Part shown: piece by piece, positions 42,942 through 52,981 of the stretch | Position numbering within the stretch: the stretch's first letter is position 1 | Layout: each line of letters begins with the position of its first letter | Source: Butyrivibrio sp. | GTDB lineage: Bacteria > Bacillota > Clostridia > Lachnospirales > Lachnospiraceae | DNA: 64,000 nucleotides | Direction: 5' to 3' | Assembly: GCA_023665525.1 (NCBI GenBank) | Contig: JAMPDT010000001.1 | Span: 28,116 to 92,115 of the forward strand | Position numbers and translations under genes: made by a program | The notes under the pieces: generated by a model | Database searches by the model: none | Told to the model about the DNA's origin: nothing | What the model saw: only the letters and a program-made list of their open reading frames with translations

Positions 42942-45026
42942 ATGGCGGAAACGGTTAAATGCCCCGAGCAGTTTGTGTTCGGGCTTGATATAGGGACGAG
43001 AAGCATAGTCGGTACGGTCGGATATATGGACCGAAGCGGCTTTCACGTGATTGCGATGGAGGTCAAGGAGCACGACACCAGAGCGATGATTGACGGGCAG
43101 GTCCACGACATCGGCAGGGTGGCGGAGGAGATTAAGCTTGTCAAAAACGCCCTCGAAATCAAAATCGGCCGTCCGCTTAAGAACGTCTGCATAGCCGCCG
43201 CGGGGCGCGTGCTTCGGACGGTAACGGTCAGGGCGGAGCTGGAGCTTGACGAGGAGCGCAGAGTTACCGACGAGGACATATACAATCTCGATTTTTCGGG
43301 AGTGGAGCTTGCCCACAGACAGATCAACGGACAGGAGAGCGACGTGAATTTTTACTGCGTCGGCTATACCTCCGTAAAATATTATGTGAACGATTACGAG
43401 ATAAGCAATCCCGAGGGGCACAAGGCGGTTAAGATTGCCGTGGATCTGCTTGCGACCTTTCTTCCCGAGGACGTTGTGGACGGGCTTTATGCCTCGGTCG
43501 AGAACGCGGGGCTTGAGGTGGCGAATCTGACGCTCGAGCCGATTGCGGCGATGAACGTGGCGATTCCCGAGCATTACAGGCTCTTAAATATCGCGCTTGT
43601 TGACGTGGGAGCGGGAACCTCCGATATATGCGTGACGAGGGACGGAAGCGTGGTGGCGTACGGCATGATTCCCAACGCGGGCGACGAGATCTCGGAGATC
43701 ATAGCCAAGCACTATCTCGTTGATTTCGCGCAGGCGGAAAAAATAAAGCTTGCAGCCAAGACCTCGGGCAGGCAGATTGCATTCAAGGACATAATGGGAA
43801 CAAAGCTTACCGTCAAAACGGCTGAGGTGCTTGCCGTTACCGCTCCCGTCACCGAGAAAATAGCGGGCGAGGTGGCAGCCAAGATAACGGAGCTAAACGG
43901 CGGCAAGCCCGTGAGCGCGGTTTTTGTGGTCGGCGGAGGCGGCAAGATACCGGGCTTTACGGCGACGCTTGCCAAAAAGCTTAAGCTGCCCAAGGAGCGC
44001 GTGGCGTTAAGGGGCAAGGAGGTGCTGGGCGGCGTGGAGTTCGCGGTGGACAATGTGAAAAAGGATCCTCTTTTTGTCACGCCCGTCGGCATTTGCATTA
44101 ATTATTACCATCAGAAAAACAATTTCATATATGTGACCGTAAACGGCGAGCGGATCAAGCTTTACGACAACAGCAGGCTCACCGTGGTGGACGCGGTCAT
44201 GCAGTCGGGCTATCCCAACGAAAAGCTGTTTCCGAGACGCGGAGAGGCGATAAGCTATACGCTCAACGGCAGTCCCCGAATGATAAGGGGCGAGGCGGGC
44301 GAGGCGGCGGTGATAACCCGGAACGGCAAGGAATGCAGTATGAACACCGCAGTCGAAAAGAACGATTACATAGACATTGAGGAATCCACCGTCGGCACGC
44401 GCGGGAGCCTTACCGTCGGGGAGCTGCCCGAGTACAAATCCACCATAGCTTTTAATATAAACGGCAAAAACATCGTCTGCCCCAAATTCGCGTATGTGAA
44501 CGGAAGGCTTGAGAACAGCGGCTACCGCATATGCGAGGGCGACAGCGTCATAATGGAAAACTACTACACGGTGAGCCAGCTTTTTAAGTTTTTGGATATT
44601 TCCCTGGATACGGTGTATGTGAGCGTCAATAACGGCGACGCCGACGAAAATACAAGGGTTTACGAAAATTTTACGGTTCGGTATGCCGAAAAGGATTCGT
44701 TCGCCTTGGACGAGGAGATACCCGACGGCGGCGGGCGCGAAAACGCGGGAGGCGCAAAAAAGAGCGGCTCAAGGAAGGAAGTCAAAAAGCAGGAGCCGCT
44801 GTCTGATAAGGAAATTTCGGTCACGGTAAACGGCGCGCTCGTGACCATGAAGGGCAAGGCGGAATACAAGCTTGTCGATGTGCTGGACTTTTATCCGTTC
44901 GACGTTTCCAAAATGAGGGGGCGCGAGCTGGTAACGAAGCTTGACGGTGAAAGGGCGGGCTTTGCCGACAAGATACACCACGGGGCTGTCCTCGAAATGT
45001 TTTGGGAGGGCGAGCCTATTGCGTAA
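42942..45026 (+). CDS. FtsA-like actin-fold ATPase with long C-terminal extension
   Basis: A 694-residue protein, much longer than usual FtsA (about 420). Residues 10-390 have the actin fold: FGLDIGTRSIVG (phosphate 1), FSGVELAHRQINGQ in the 1C region, NIALVDVGAGTSDI (phosphate 2) and VFVVGGGGKIPGFT (adenosine motif). The C-terminal 300 residues contain repeated short beta-type segments (FIYVTVNGERIKLYD, IAFNINGKNIVCPKF, ISVTVNGALVTMKG) and a charged linker. There is no obvious C-terminal amphipathic membrane helix. It is not beside ftsZ. A related cell division FtsA family occurs in Clostridia; the role here is inferred. Confidence 0.75.
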   Translation: MAETVKCPEQFVFGLDIGTRSIVGTVGYMDRSGFHVIAMEVKEHDTRAMIDGQVHDIGRVAEEIKLVKNALEIKIGRPLKNVCIAAAGRVLRTVTVRAELELDEERRVTDEDIYNLDFSGVELAHRQINGQESDVNFYCVGYTSVKYYVNDYEISNPEGHKAVKIAVDLLATFLPEDVVDGLYASVENAGLEVANLTLEPIAAMNVAIPEHYRLLNIALVDVGAGTSDICVTRDGSVVAYGMIPNAGDEISEIIAKHYLVDFAQAEKIKLAAKTSGRQIAFKDIMGTKLTVKTAEVLAVTAPVTEKIAGEVAAKITELNGGKPVSAVFVVGGGGKIPGFTATLAKKLKLPKERVALRGKEVLGGVEFAVDNVKKDPLFVTPVGICINYYHQKNNFIYVTVNGERIKLYDNSRLTVVDAVMQSGYPNEKLFPRRGEAISYTLNGSPRMIRGEAGEAAVITRNGKECSMNTAVEKNDYIDIEESTVGTRGSLTVGELPEYKSTIAFNINGKNIVCPKFAYVNGRLENSGYRICEGDSVIMENYYTVSQLFKFLDISLDTVYVSVNNGDADENTRVYENFTVRYAEKDSFALDEEIPDGGGRENAGGAKKSGSRKEVKKQEPLSDKEISVTVNGALVTMKGKAEYKLVDVLDFYPFDVSKMRGRELVTKLDGERAGFADKIHHGAVLEMFWEGEPIA

Positions 45027-45049
45027 ATACTTGGAAGGGAACAAAAAAT

Positions 45050-46759
45050 ATGCAGAATAAAGAACAGATACTGGAAGCCCAGACAATTTTTTCGAGAAGG
45101 CATATAGGTCTTCTTATTGTGCTGCTTTTGTTTCTGGCAAATAATTTTATATTCAATAACGAGAAAATGCAGGTCGGCTTCGTTCCGTCGTTAGTGATCT
45201 CGAGCGTGCTCATGCTTGATATTTTTCTCGCGTACAATAATTTCTTCCACAAATTTCCGCTTTTGGTGATGGTTCGCTATATTGAAGTCATTGCCGTGGG
45301 AGTGCTGATCAACGATTTGAGCGACGGGAGCATGAGCAGTATCAACAATATCTTGGTTATCCTGTTCTATTCGCTTTTCCTTATGGAAATAATTCTTCTG
45401 TACGATATGACCGAGCTCCGCTATTCCCTGGGAGTGAGCCTGCTGTGCCAACTGCCCTTTGTTGTTGACATAATTATCATCTGCATAAGGCAGAGGGACA
45501 ATTTCGTGATGAGGAGCCTTGACTATGCCTCAATCGGGATCATATCCTTTATGGTCACGTGGGCGATAGCCACCTATTACGGCAAAACGCAGAAATACTA
45601 CGAGCAGTATATGTTTTCGCGCGACAGGCTTTTGGACCGCGCCAAGGATAATTCGGATAAAATCAACGAGAGCCAAAAGAATCTCAGAACGGTCAACGAG
45701 CAGCTCGGAATCAAGAAATTCGAGCTGGAGGAGGCGTACCGCAAGATTAACAACGTCAACGCCGATATGGAGTTTCAGAACCATTTTATGACGATGATGA
45801 TGTCAACGCTCAATCTCGGAAAGCTTGTGTCGGACGCGAGGGAAATGCTGAATCAAAGGTTCCTGCTGAAATATTCCGAGCTTGTTTTTGTGAACGAGAC
45901 TGTGCGCGCCAAATATCAGACCGAATCCCTGGAGAGCGTCCTCGGAGAGGAGGAGGCGCAGGAATTTTACGATTTTTTCCTGAGCGATTTGTTCATACAG
46001 GAGCACAGCGCCATGGGCAGCCGCTTTATGCTCAATCAGGTGGACTACGACGAGTTCCCGTTTTTTAAGAGGGCGGAGATTGTCTCCGTCGCCATAAGCA
46101 CGCTGATAATGGACGACGCGGACAACAAGGCGCTTTACATAATGCTGAGCCGCGAAAAGGACGCCTTTTCCGAAAAGGATATGCTTTTCTCCAATATTTT
46201 CGGACAGATGGAGGTTGTGGCGCGCAATATTTCGCTCTACTACGAAATAAGGCAGATGTCGATTATGGACGCGCTCACGGGAATTTACAACAGGCGTTAT
46301 CTTAACGTTTATTTCAACGATAATTTTATCAATTCCGAGGTCAAAAAGACCGTGTCGGCGGCGATGGTCGATATAGACTTTTTTAAGAGCATAAACGATA
46401 CCTACGGGCACCTTTTCGGAGATATGGCGATAAAAACCGTGGCGAAGCTGATAGGCGCTTCGGCAAAGGCAAACGGCGGCGAGGCTTTCCGCTACGGCGG
46501 AGAGGAGTTTGTGATTATCCTTGAGGATAAATCCCTTTCCGAGGCGGCGGAAATTATGGAGGAGCTTCGCCTCAGCATAAAGGATACGCCCGTAAAGAGC
46601 GGCGACGTCGTGATAAACCTTAACGTCAGCATAGGAGTTACCGCTTATCCCGATATAGCGAAGGACATATCGACGCTTATTGACAGGGCGGACAAAGCGA
46701 TGTATTATTCAAAGCAGCACGGGCGCGACAGGCTCACGCTTGACGACGGGAGCGACTGA
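45050..46759 (+). CDS. Membrane-bound diguanylate cyclase (GGDEF)
   Basis: A 569-residue protein. About six membrane helices lie in residues 15-185, then a coiled coil (about 195-250), a GAF-like region (about 260-400) and a C-terminal GGDEF domain with MDALTGIYNRRYLNVYF, DIDFFKSINDTYGHLFGD and the active-site RYGGEEF (about 480-486). The inhibitory RxxD site before GGEEF is not seen. It should make cyclic di-GMP. The ATG at 45050 gives a hydrophilic start before helix 1. Confidence 0.88.
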   Translation: MQNKEQILEAQTIFSRRHIGLLIVLLLFLANNFIFNNEKMQVGFVPSLVISSVLMLDIFLAYNNFFHKFPLLVMVRYIEVIAVGVLINDLSDGSMSSINNILVILFYSLFLMEIILLYDMTELRYSLGVSLLCQLPFVVDIIIICIRQRDNFVMRSLDYASIGIISFMVTWAIATYYGKTQKYYEQYMFSRDRLLDRAKDNSDKINESQKNLRTVNEQLGIKKFELEEAYRKINNVNADMEFQNHFMTMMMSTLNLGKLVSDAREMLNQRFLLKYSELVFVNETVRAKYQTESLESVLGEEEAQEFYDFFLSDLFIQEHSAMGSRFMLNQVDYDEFPFFKRAEIVSVAISTLIMDDADNKALYIMLSREKDAFSEKDMLFSNIFGQMEVVARNISLYYEIRQMSIMDALTGIYNRRYLNVYFNDNFINSEVKKTVSAAMVDIDFFKSINDTYGHLFGDMAIKTVAKLIGASAKANGGEAFRYGGEEFVIILEDKSLSEAAEIMEELRLSIKDTPVKSGDVVINLNVSIGVTAYPDIAKDISTLIDRADKAMYYSKQHGRDRLTLDDGSD

Positions 46760-46787
46760 GCCGATTACCGAAAAGAGAGTTTTACCG

Positions 46788-47585
46788 ATGAGAATGATGA
46801 GTATTGCCAGCGGAAGCAGCGGCAACTGCATATACATAGGGACGGATAATACGCATATACTTATTGACGACGGAATCAGCAAAAAAAAGGTGCTTGAGGG
46901 GCTTGCAAGGCTTGAGCTTACGGCGGAGGACATCGACGCGGTGTTGGTTACGCACGAGCATGACGACCATATAAAGGGGCTGGGCGTCTTTGAAAGGCAC
47001 TGTATGACGCCTATTTACGGAACCGCGGGGGTTATGCGCTGCATTGCGTCGAACAGAGCCTTGGGAGCCATGCCCGAGGGTATTTACCATACCGTCGAGG
47101 CGGGAGGCTCCTTTTGCATAAAGGATATGAAAATACGGACGGTTCCCGTTTCGCACGACGCCGTGGACCCGGTCGCATATATTGTGACCTCGGGTCAAAA
47201 AAGCGCGGGCGTGATTACGGATTTGGGAGAATACACGGAAAATATCGTGAGCGAGTTCTCAGATCTCGACACGATGCTTGTTGAGTCCAACCACGATATA
47301 AATATGCTGATGACGGGACCGTATCCGTACCCGCTCAAGCAGAGGATACTGGGGAGCAGCGGACATCTTTCAAACGAGGCGTGCGGCAGGCTGCTGTGCG
47401 AAATACTCAACGACAGGGTTGAGCATATACTGCTCGGACATCTGAGCAAGGAAAACAATTTTCCCGACTTGGCGTATGAAACGGTGCGCATGGAAATCAA
47501 TATGGGAGATAACCGCTTTAAGGCGGAGGATTTTGACATAAGGGTCGCGCGGCGCGACGTTCCCTCGGATATAATCACATTTTAG
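46788..47585 (+). CDS. MBL-fold metallo-hydrolase (YycJ/WalJ-like)
   Basis: A 265-residue metallo-beta-lactamase-fold protein. It begins MRMMSIASGSSGNCIYIGTD, has ILIDDGIS, VLVTHEHDDHIKGL with the metal histidines, and LVESNHDINML and ILLGHLSKENN in the C-terminal half. These are the hallmarks of the YycJ family, linked to DNA and cell-wall processes. A longer reading from 46680 would overlap the diguanylate cyclase gene in another frame and is rejected. Confidence 0.88.
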   Translation: MRMMSIASGSSGNCIYIGTDNTHILIDDGISKKKVLEGLARLELTAEDIDAVLVTHEHDDHIKGLGVFERHCMTPIYGTAGVMRCIASNRALGAMPEGIYHTVEAGGSFCIKDMKIRTVPVSHDAVDPVAYIVTSGQKSAGVITDLGEYTENIVSEFSDLDTMLVESNHDINMLMTGPYPYPLKQRILGSSGHLSNEACGRLLCEILNDRVEHILLGHLSKENNFPDLAYETVRMEINMGDNRFKAEDFDIRVARRDVPSDIITF

Positions 47586-47601
47586 CGGACAGGAGAAAAA
47601 T

Positions 47602-47874
47602 ATGAACAGAGTTATAATAACGGTGGTGGGCAAGGACACGGTCGGAATAATTGCAAAAGTATGCACGTATCTTGCCGAAAACCGTATCAATATTCTTGAC
47701 ATTTCGCAGACAATCGTTCAGGACTATTTCAATATGATGATGATCGTCGACGCCGACAAATCCGAAAAGGCGCTTGCCGAGGTTATAACCGACCTCGACG
47801 AAATCGGAAACGGCATAGGCGTGGTGATAAAGTGCCAGCGCGAGGAAATCTTTGACAAGATGCACAGAATCTGA
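47602..47874 (+). CDS. ACT domain protein (UPF0237)
   Basis: A 90-residue single ACT domain: [40 protein letters not shown]. Such proteins are commonly encoded directly before the UPF0210 (DUF711) gene, as here (17 bases), suggesting that the pair works together. The ligand is unknown. Confidence 0.9.
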   Translation: MNRVIITVVGKDTVGIIAKVCTYLAENRINILDISQTIVQDYFNMMMIVDADKSEKALAEVITDLDEIGNGIGVVIKCQREEIFDKMHRI

Positions 47875-47891
47875 AGCGAAGGGATTGGAAA

Positions 47892-49256
47892 ATGATTAAT
47901 ATATACGAGGTCAACGAAACCAACGAGATGATTGAGCGGGAGAACCTTGACGTCCGCACGATCACGATGGGCATAAGCCTGCTGGACTGCGCGGACGGCA
48001 GCCTTGAAGGGGTAAAGCGCGGCGTTTACGATAAAATCACGTCGCTTGCGCAAAGGCTTGTAAAAACGGGGCAGGATATTGAAAAGGAATTCGGGATCCC
48101 CATTGTGAACAAAAGAATTTCGGTTACGCCGATTGCTCTTGTCGGACAGTCCGCCTGCAAAGCCTCGGAGGATTATGTGGAAATAGCAAGGGTTCTCGAT
48201 AAGGCGGCAAAGGAGGTCGGCGTTAATTTTATCGGCGGCTATTCCGCCGTTGTGAATAAGGGAATGACCAAAAGCGACGAGCTGCTTATACGCTCTATCC
48301 CCGCCGCTTTGGCGCAGACGGAGCGCATATGCGCCTCGGTCAACGCAGGCTCCACCAAAACGGGAATAAATATGGACGCTGTAAGGCTGCTGGGCGATAT
48401 TATCAAGGAAACCGCCGAGGCGACGAAAGAGCGCGATTCGCTCGGCTGCGCGAAGCTTGTCGCGCTGTGCAACGCTCCCGACGACAATCCCTTTATGGCG
48501 GGCGCGTTTCACGGAGTATCGGAGGCGGACGCGGTCATTAACGTCGGCGTAAGCGGTCCGGGAGTTGTCAAATACGCGCTCCAAAGCCTTCACGGCGCGG
48601 ACTTTGAGGAACTTTGCGAAACCATAAAAAGAACGGCGTTTAAGATAACGAGAGTGGGACAGCTTGTGGCGCAGGAGGCTTCAAAGCGCTTGGGAATACC
48701 GTTCGGAATCATAGATTTGTCGCTTGCGCCCACGCCCGCGGTCGGAGATTCGGTCGCGGAAATTTTACAGGAAATCGGGCTTGAGCGCGCGGGCGCGCCC
48801 GGAACCACGGCGGCTCTCGCACTGCTTAACGACCAGGTCAAAAAGGGCGGCGTGATGGCTTCCTCGTATGTGGGCGGCTTAAGCGGCGCGTTTATTCCCG
48901 TAAGCGAGGACAGGGGAATGATTGACGCCGTCAGAGAGGGCGCGCTCACGATAGAAAAGCTTGAGGCGATGACCTGCGTATGCTCGGTGGGGCTTGATAT
49001 GATTGCTGTTCCGGGAGATACCTCCGCGGAGACCATAGCGGGAATCATAGCGGACGAGGCGGCGATCGGAATGGTCAACCAAAAGACCACGGCAGTGCGC
49101 ATTATTCCCGCCGTAGGCAAAAAGGCGGGGGATACCGTGGAGTTCGGCGGTCTGCTCGGCTACGCCCCCGTAATGCCCGTCAACACCTTCGACTGCTCGG
49201 CGTTCGTAAACAGGGGCGGAAGGATCCCCGCACCTATCCACAGCTTCAAAAATTGA
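47892..49256 (+). CDS. UPF0210 / PFL family (DUF711) protein
   Basis: A 454-residue protein of the family of unknown function resembling pyruvate formate-lyase folds. Features are [75 protein letters not shown] and the C-terminal [21 protein letters not shown]. It forms a pair with the ACT protein. Its last 11 bases overlap the last 11 of the convergent tmcAL gene. Confidence 0.9.
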   Translation: MINIYEVNETNEMIERENLDVRTITMGISLLDCADGSLEGVKRGVYDKITSLAQRLVKTGQDIEKEFGIPIVNKRISVTPIALVGQSACKASEDYVEIARVLDKAAKEVGVNFIGGYSAVVNKGMTKSDELLIRSIPAALAQTERICASVNAGSTKTGINMDAVRLLGDIIKETAEATKERDSLGCAKLVALCNAPDDNPFMAGAFHGVSEADAVINVGVSGPGVVKYALQSLHGADFEELCETIKRTAFKITRVGQLVAQEASKRLGIPFGIIDLSLAPTPAVGDSVAEILQEIGLERAGAPGTTAALALLNDQVKKGGVMASSYVGGLSGAFIPVSEDRGMIDAVREGALTIEKLEAMTCVCSVGLDMIAVPGDTSAETIAGIIADEAAIGMVNQKTTAVRIIPAVGKKAGDTVEFGGLLGYAPVMPVNTFDCSAFVNRGGRIPAPIHSFKN

Positions 49257-50496
49257 TTATCGGACGGCTTCGGAAATCATCAATCGGAGCCGTTTTGTAT
49301 TTGGAATAAAGAATGCCGCCGTATATGCGCGAGGCGAGCAGATCCTTGTCAAAAAGATATTTCCTTTCGGGCGTAAGCGAACTGTATGCGTCGGCGCAGT
49401 TGGAGATTATGGGGAGAGCGGCAGTCTTTTTTACGGAGGAGAGAAATTCCCGTCCGACGGCGTTAAAGCCAAGCACGCGCGCATACGCGGGATAGCCGTC
49501 CGCCGCGAGCCTGTCGGCATCCTCCTGCCTGATGTCAAGCAGTATGTGGATCAGCGCGCGGCAGATTCTCGTATAGGTAAGCTCGCGGCTTTTGAGCCTT
49601 GCCGCAAGCGTTTCAAAGTCCGAAAGCTCCGAAACGGCGCAGTCGGAAAGCACTCTGCGGAGCCTGCCAGCCAAAGCCTCCCCAACGTCCGAAAAGCGCT
49701 CGGGGCTGTCTGAATTTACGGATACCGCGTAGTATAAAAGTCCTCCAATATCGTCGGAATATACGGGCAGGGTGCGCTCCCTTGCGCCGTTCAGTATATC
49801 AAACGCCGATTCGCCGAGCGCGTCCCGTATACCCTCGGGTCCCTTTAAACGGTACAGGCGGCGCACCTCGTCTGCTCCCGCGAAGCCGTCGGCTTTTTCG
49901 CCGTCCGCGAGACGGTACGCGCCAAGACGCTTGACGGGGAAGGGCTTGATTTCGGAGCCCTGCCGTATAAGCGCCTTTATATATTCGGCGGCAAGAATAT
50001 TGTTGGGAGAGGACAAAAGAGCGGAAAAGCTTTCGTCACCCGTGTATTCCGTTAGGGCGGCGGCTCTTGAGGCGGGAAACCCCCTGCCCTTAGAAAGTCC
50101 TTTTTTTAGGAGCCTTGTATAGCTGTCAGGCTCGTCCGCGAGAATTTCGGACACGCCGTAAAGCGCGCCGAAATCGGACGGGGAGCATTCCGTCCCGAAG
50201 GACAGAAAATCTATGCCTCCGAGAGAGCTAAGAAGCGAAACCGCGCCGGAGGCAAAGCTCTCTGCGCCGGATACGGCGTAAACCGTGGGAAGCTCCAGCA
50301 CAAGGTCGGCAAAATCAAGGGCGCAGCGTGCGCGGGTGTATTTGTCCGCAAACGCGGGCGCGCCCCTTTGGACGAAGCTTCCGCTCATAAGCGCGACAAC
50401 GCAGTCCGCGCCCGAGAGCCTTCTTGTCTGTTCTATGTGATATATATGCCCTTTGTGAAAGGGATTGTACTCTGCGATCACTGCCGCGGTTTTCAT
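49246..50496 (-). CDS. tmcAL: tRNA(Met) cytidine acetate ligase
   Basis: A 416-residue TmcAL/YlbM family protein, which acetylates the wobble cytidine of elongator tRNA-Met using acetate and ATP. The nucleotidyltransferase motif is [12 protein letters not shown] (with HIGH-like HKGH), then [10 protein letters not shown] and the [14 protein letters not shown] block. The start at 50496 gives the family N-terminus [13 protein letters not shown]; an upstream frame extension is not protein-like. It is divergent from pta-ackA, which also concern acetate. Confidence 0.93.
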   Translation of the reverse strand: MKTAAVIAEYNPFHKGHIYHIEQTRRLSGADCVVALMSGSFVQRGAPAFADKYTRARCALDFADLVLELPTVYAVSGAESFASGAVSLLSSLGGIDFLSFGTECSPSDFGALYGVSEILADEPDSYTRLLKKGLSKGRGFPASRAAALTEYTGDESFSALLSSPNNILAAEYIKALIRQGSEIKPFPVKRLGAYRLADGEKADGFAGADEVRRLYRLKGPEGIRDALGESAFDILNGARERTLPVYSDDIGGLLYYAVSVNSDSPERFSDVGEALAGRLRRVLSDCAVSELSDFETLAARLKSRELTYTRICRALIHILLDIRQEDADRLAADGYPAYARVLGFNAVGREFLSSVKKTAALPIISNCADAYSSLTPERKYLFDKDLLASRIYGGILYSKYKTAPIDDFRSRPIINF

Positions 50497-50590
50497 TCCT
50501 GCGATACCCTCCGTGCCTTTTTGCGCCGTATATGCGGTTAATGTGATTATAAAATTTTCCCCCGATATAGTCAAATGATAATATTTTTCC

Positions 50591-50619
50591 TTGTATCCGC
50601 GCGTGGTTCGGAGTATAAT
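50591..50619 (+). promoter_or_regulatory. Promoter of pta-ackA
   Basis: TTGTAT (50591-50596), 17 bases, TATAAT (50614-50619), about 50 bases before the pta start. Confidence 0.75.
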
Positions 50620-50670
50620 ATTATAAGCGTAGTTTTTGAACGAAAATACCTGAAAGGACTCATTTTTGAA

Positions 50671-51669
50671 ATGACATTTATTGAAGAAATCAAGGCTAAA
50701 GCAAAGGCTGACAAGAAAAGAATTGTTTTGCCGGAGGGAATGGACAGGAGAATTTGGGAGGCAGCGGCGACAATAGTTAAGGAGGATTTGGCGGAGATTA
50801 CGGTTATAGCGACGCCCGACGAAACCGCTGCATACAGCAAGGGAATCGACACGGCGGGAATCAACATAATCAACCCGTTCAAATCGGACAGGCTCGAGAG
50901 ATATGTCGCGGATTTGACGGAGCTCAGGCGCAAGAAGGGAATGACGTCGGACGAGGCAAGGACGCTGCTCACTACGGATTATGTCCATTACGCGTGCATG
51001 ATGCTTCGGGAGGACGAGGCGGACGGCGTTGTTTCGGGAGCCTGCCATTCGACGGCGAACACGTTAAGGCCCGCCTTGCAGATTGTCAAGGCGAAGCCCG
51101 GAGTTAAGCTTGTGTCGGCTTTCTTTATTATCGTTGTGCCCGACTGTCCCTACGGAAGCGACGGAACCTTCCTTTTCGGAGACTGCGGGCTTGAACAGAA
51201 TCCCGATTCCGACAGGCTGGCGTCCATTGCCGTGGATTCGGCGCGCTCCTTCCAGAAGCTTGTCGGCAGGGAGCCGATCGTAGCGCTGCTTTCGCATTCC
51301 ACCATGGGCAGCGCGCGCCATCCCGATGTGGATAAGGTTACCAACGCCGTGAAAATAGCAAGGCATATGGCGCCCGATATAAAGCTTGACGGCGAAATGC
51401 AGCTTGACGCGGCGATAATTCCCGAGGTTGCGGAGCTTAAGGCTCCCGTAAGCAAGGTTGCGGGCAGGGCGAACGTGCTTATCTTCCCCGATTTGGATTC
51501 GGGAAATATCGGCTACAAGCTTGTGCACAGGCTCGCAAAGGCGGAGGCGTACGGTCCCGTGACGCAGGGTATCGCAAAGCCCGTAAACGACCTTTCGAGG
51601 GGCTGCTCGCCGTCGGACGTTGTGGGCGTTGTGGCGCTTACGGCGGTCCAGTCACAGCTTCAGATTTAG
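50671..51669 (+). CDS. pta: Phosphate acetyltransferase
   Basis: A 332-residue enzyme that converts acetyl-CoA and phosphate to acetyl phosphate. Features are RIVLPEGMDRRIWEAA, DGVVSGACHSTANTLRPAL, SHSTMGSARHPD and the C-terminal GIAKPVNDLSRGC. It is the short Pta without the N-terminal regulatory domains. ATG 50671 is preferred; the upstream extension overlaps the promoter. ackA follows after 15 bases. Confidence 0.95.
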   Translation: MTFIEEIKAKAKADKKRIVLPEGMDRRIWEAAATIVKEDLAEITVIATPDETAAYSKGIDTAGINIINPFKSDRLERYVADLTELRRKKGMTSDEARTLLTTDYVHYACMMLREDEADGVVSGACHSTANTLRPALQIVKAKPGVKLVSAFFIIVVPDCPYGSDGTFLFGDCGLEQNPDSDRLASIAVDSARSFQKLVGREPIVALLSHSTMGSARHPDVDKVTNAVKIARHMAPDIKLDGEMQLDAAIIPEVAELKAPVSKVAGRANVLIFPDLDSGNIGYKLVHRLAKAEAYGPVTQGIAKPVNDLSRGCSPSDVVGVVALTAVQSQLQI

Positions 51670-51684
51670 TGCGGAGGATTTGTT

Positions 51685-52878
51685 ATGAATATTTTGGTTT
51701 TAAACTGCGGAAGCTCGTCGCTTAAATTCCAGCTTATAGCTTCCGAGACCGAGGAGGTTCTCGCCAAGGGAATATGCGAGAGGATAGGAATCGACGGCGT
51801 TCTTACCTATACGCCCAAGGGAGGGGCTAAGACGGAAAGCGCCAAGCCGATGCCCACGCATACGGAGGCGATACAATACGTGCTTGAGGCTCTCACGGAC
51901 GATGGAAGCGGAGTGATCAAATCCCTTTCCGAGGTCGGAGCGATAGGGCACAGGGTGGTCCACGGAGGCGAAAGCTTTACCGCCTCGGCGCTTATCGACG
52001 ATACCGTCAAAAGGGCAATCGAGGACTGCTGCGAGCTTGCGCCTCTGCACAACCCCGCCAATCTTATAGGAATCAACGCCTGTCAGGAGCTTATGCCCGA
52101 AACGCCGATGGCGGCGGTTTTTGACACGGCGTTCCACCAGACAATGCCGCAGAAGGCGTATCTGTACGGGCTCCCGTACAAATATTACGAGGAATACAGG
52201 CTCAGGCGCTACGGCTTTCACGGGACAAGCCACAGCTATGTTTCAAAGCGCGCGGCGGAAATTCTCGGGAAGCCGTATGAGGCATTGAAAATAATAGTGT
52301 GCCACCTCGGAAACGGAGCCTCGCTTTCGGCTGTTAAATACGGCGAATGCGTTGATACCTCCATGGGGCTTACTCCGCTTGAGGGGCTTATAATGGGGAC
52401 CCGCAGCGGCGACATAGACCCCTCGGTGATCGAATTTATTGCCAATAAGGAAAATATCGGCATAGCCGACGTTATGAGGATCCTCAACAAGGAATCGGGA
52501 GTTTACGGAATGTCCAAGGGACTTTCAAGCGATTTCAGGGATTTGTGGAAGGGAGCCGAGGCGGGAAACGTATACGCCGAGGCAGCCATTGAAAGCTTCT
52601 GCTATAATGTCGCAAAATACGTCGGAGCATACGCGGCGGCAATGAACGGTACGGACGCGGTTGTGTTTACCGCGGGAGTGGGAGAGAACGACTGCCGCGT
52701 GAGGGCGCGTATCTGCGGATATTTGGGTTATTTGGGAACAGAGGTGGACGAGGAAGCCAACAAGGCGCGCGGCGAGGAGGCGGTTATATCCACGCCCGCT
52801 TCAAGCGTAAAGCTTTTGGTGGTGCCCACCAACGAGGAGCTGGCAATAGCGAGAGAAACCCTGCGGCTGGTTAAATAA
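51685..52878 (+). CDS. ackA: Acetate kinase
   Basis: A 397-residue ASKHA-fold kinase converting acetyl phosphate and ADP to acetate and ATP. Motifs: LVLNCGSSSLKFQL at the N-terminus, HRVVHGGESF, FDTAFHQTMP, RRYGFHGTSHSYV, CHLGNGAS and VFTAGVGEND. With pta it gives substrate-level ATP, in line with an anaerobic acetate producer with Rnf. Confidence 0.96.
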   Translation: MNILVLNCGSSSLKFQLIASETEEVLAKGICERIGIDGVLTYTPKGGAKTESAKPMPTHTEAIQYVLEALTDDGSGVIKSLSEVGAIGHRVVHGGESFTASALIDDTVKRAIEDCCELAPLHNPANLIGINACQELMPETPMAAVFDTAFHQTMPQKAYLYGLPYKYYEEYRLRRYGFHGTSHSYVSKRAAEILGKPYEALKIIVCHLGNGASLSAVKYGECVDTSMGLTPLEGLIMGTRSGDIDPSVIEFIANKENIGIADVMRILNKESGVYGMSKGLSSDFRDLWKGAEAGNVYAEAAIESFCYNVAKYVGAYAAAMNGTDAVVFTAGVGENDCRVRARICGYLGYLGTEVDEEANKARGEEAVISTPASSVKLLVVPTNEELAIARETLRLVK

Positions 52879-52908
52879 TCCGCGGCTTGCATTTTTTTCA
52901 AAAAACGT

Positions 52909-52937
52909 TTGACAAACATATTTCACATTAGTATAAT
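52909..52937 (+). promoter_or_regulatory. Consensus promoter of the yceD-rpmF genes
   Basis: TTGACA (52909-52914), 17 bases, TATAAT (52932-52937): a perfect match at both boxes and optimal spacing. Confidence 0.9.
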
Positions 52938-52981
52938 GATACAGGTGTGCTTTCGGCATAGAGATTTGGCAGGTGGAAATT

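Noticed and set aside
46680-46787. N-terminal extension of the YycJ-like hydrolase
   Set aside because: It overlaps the end of the diguanylate cyclase gene in another frame, and the family start MRMMSIASGSSGN lies at 46788.
50497-51048. Extension of tmcAL by about 180 residues upstream
   Set aside because: It runs antisense to pta and its promoter, and TmcAL homologues start at the [13 protein letters not shown] position.
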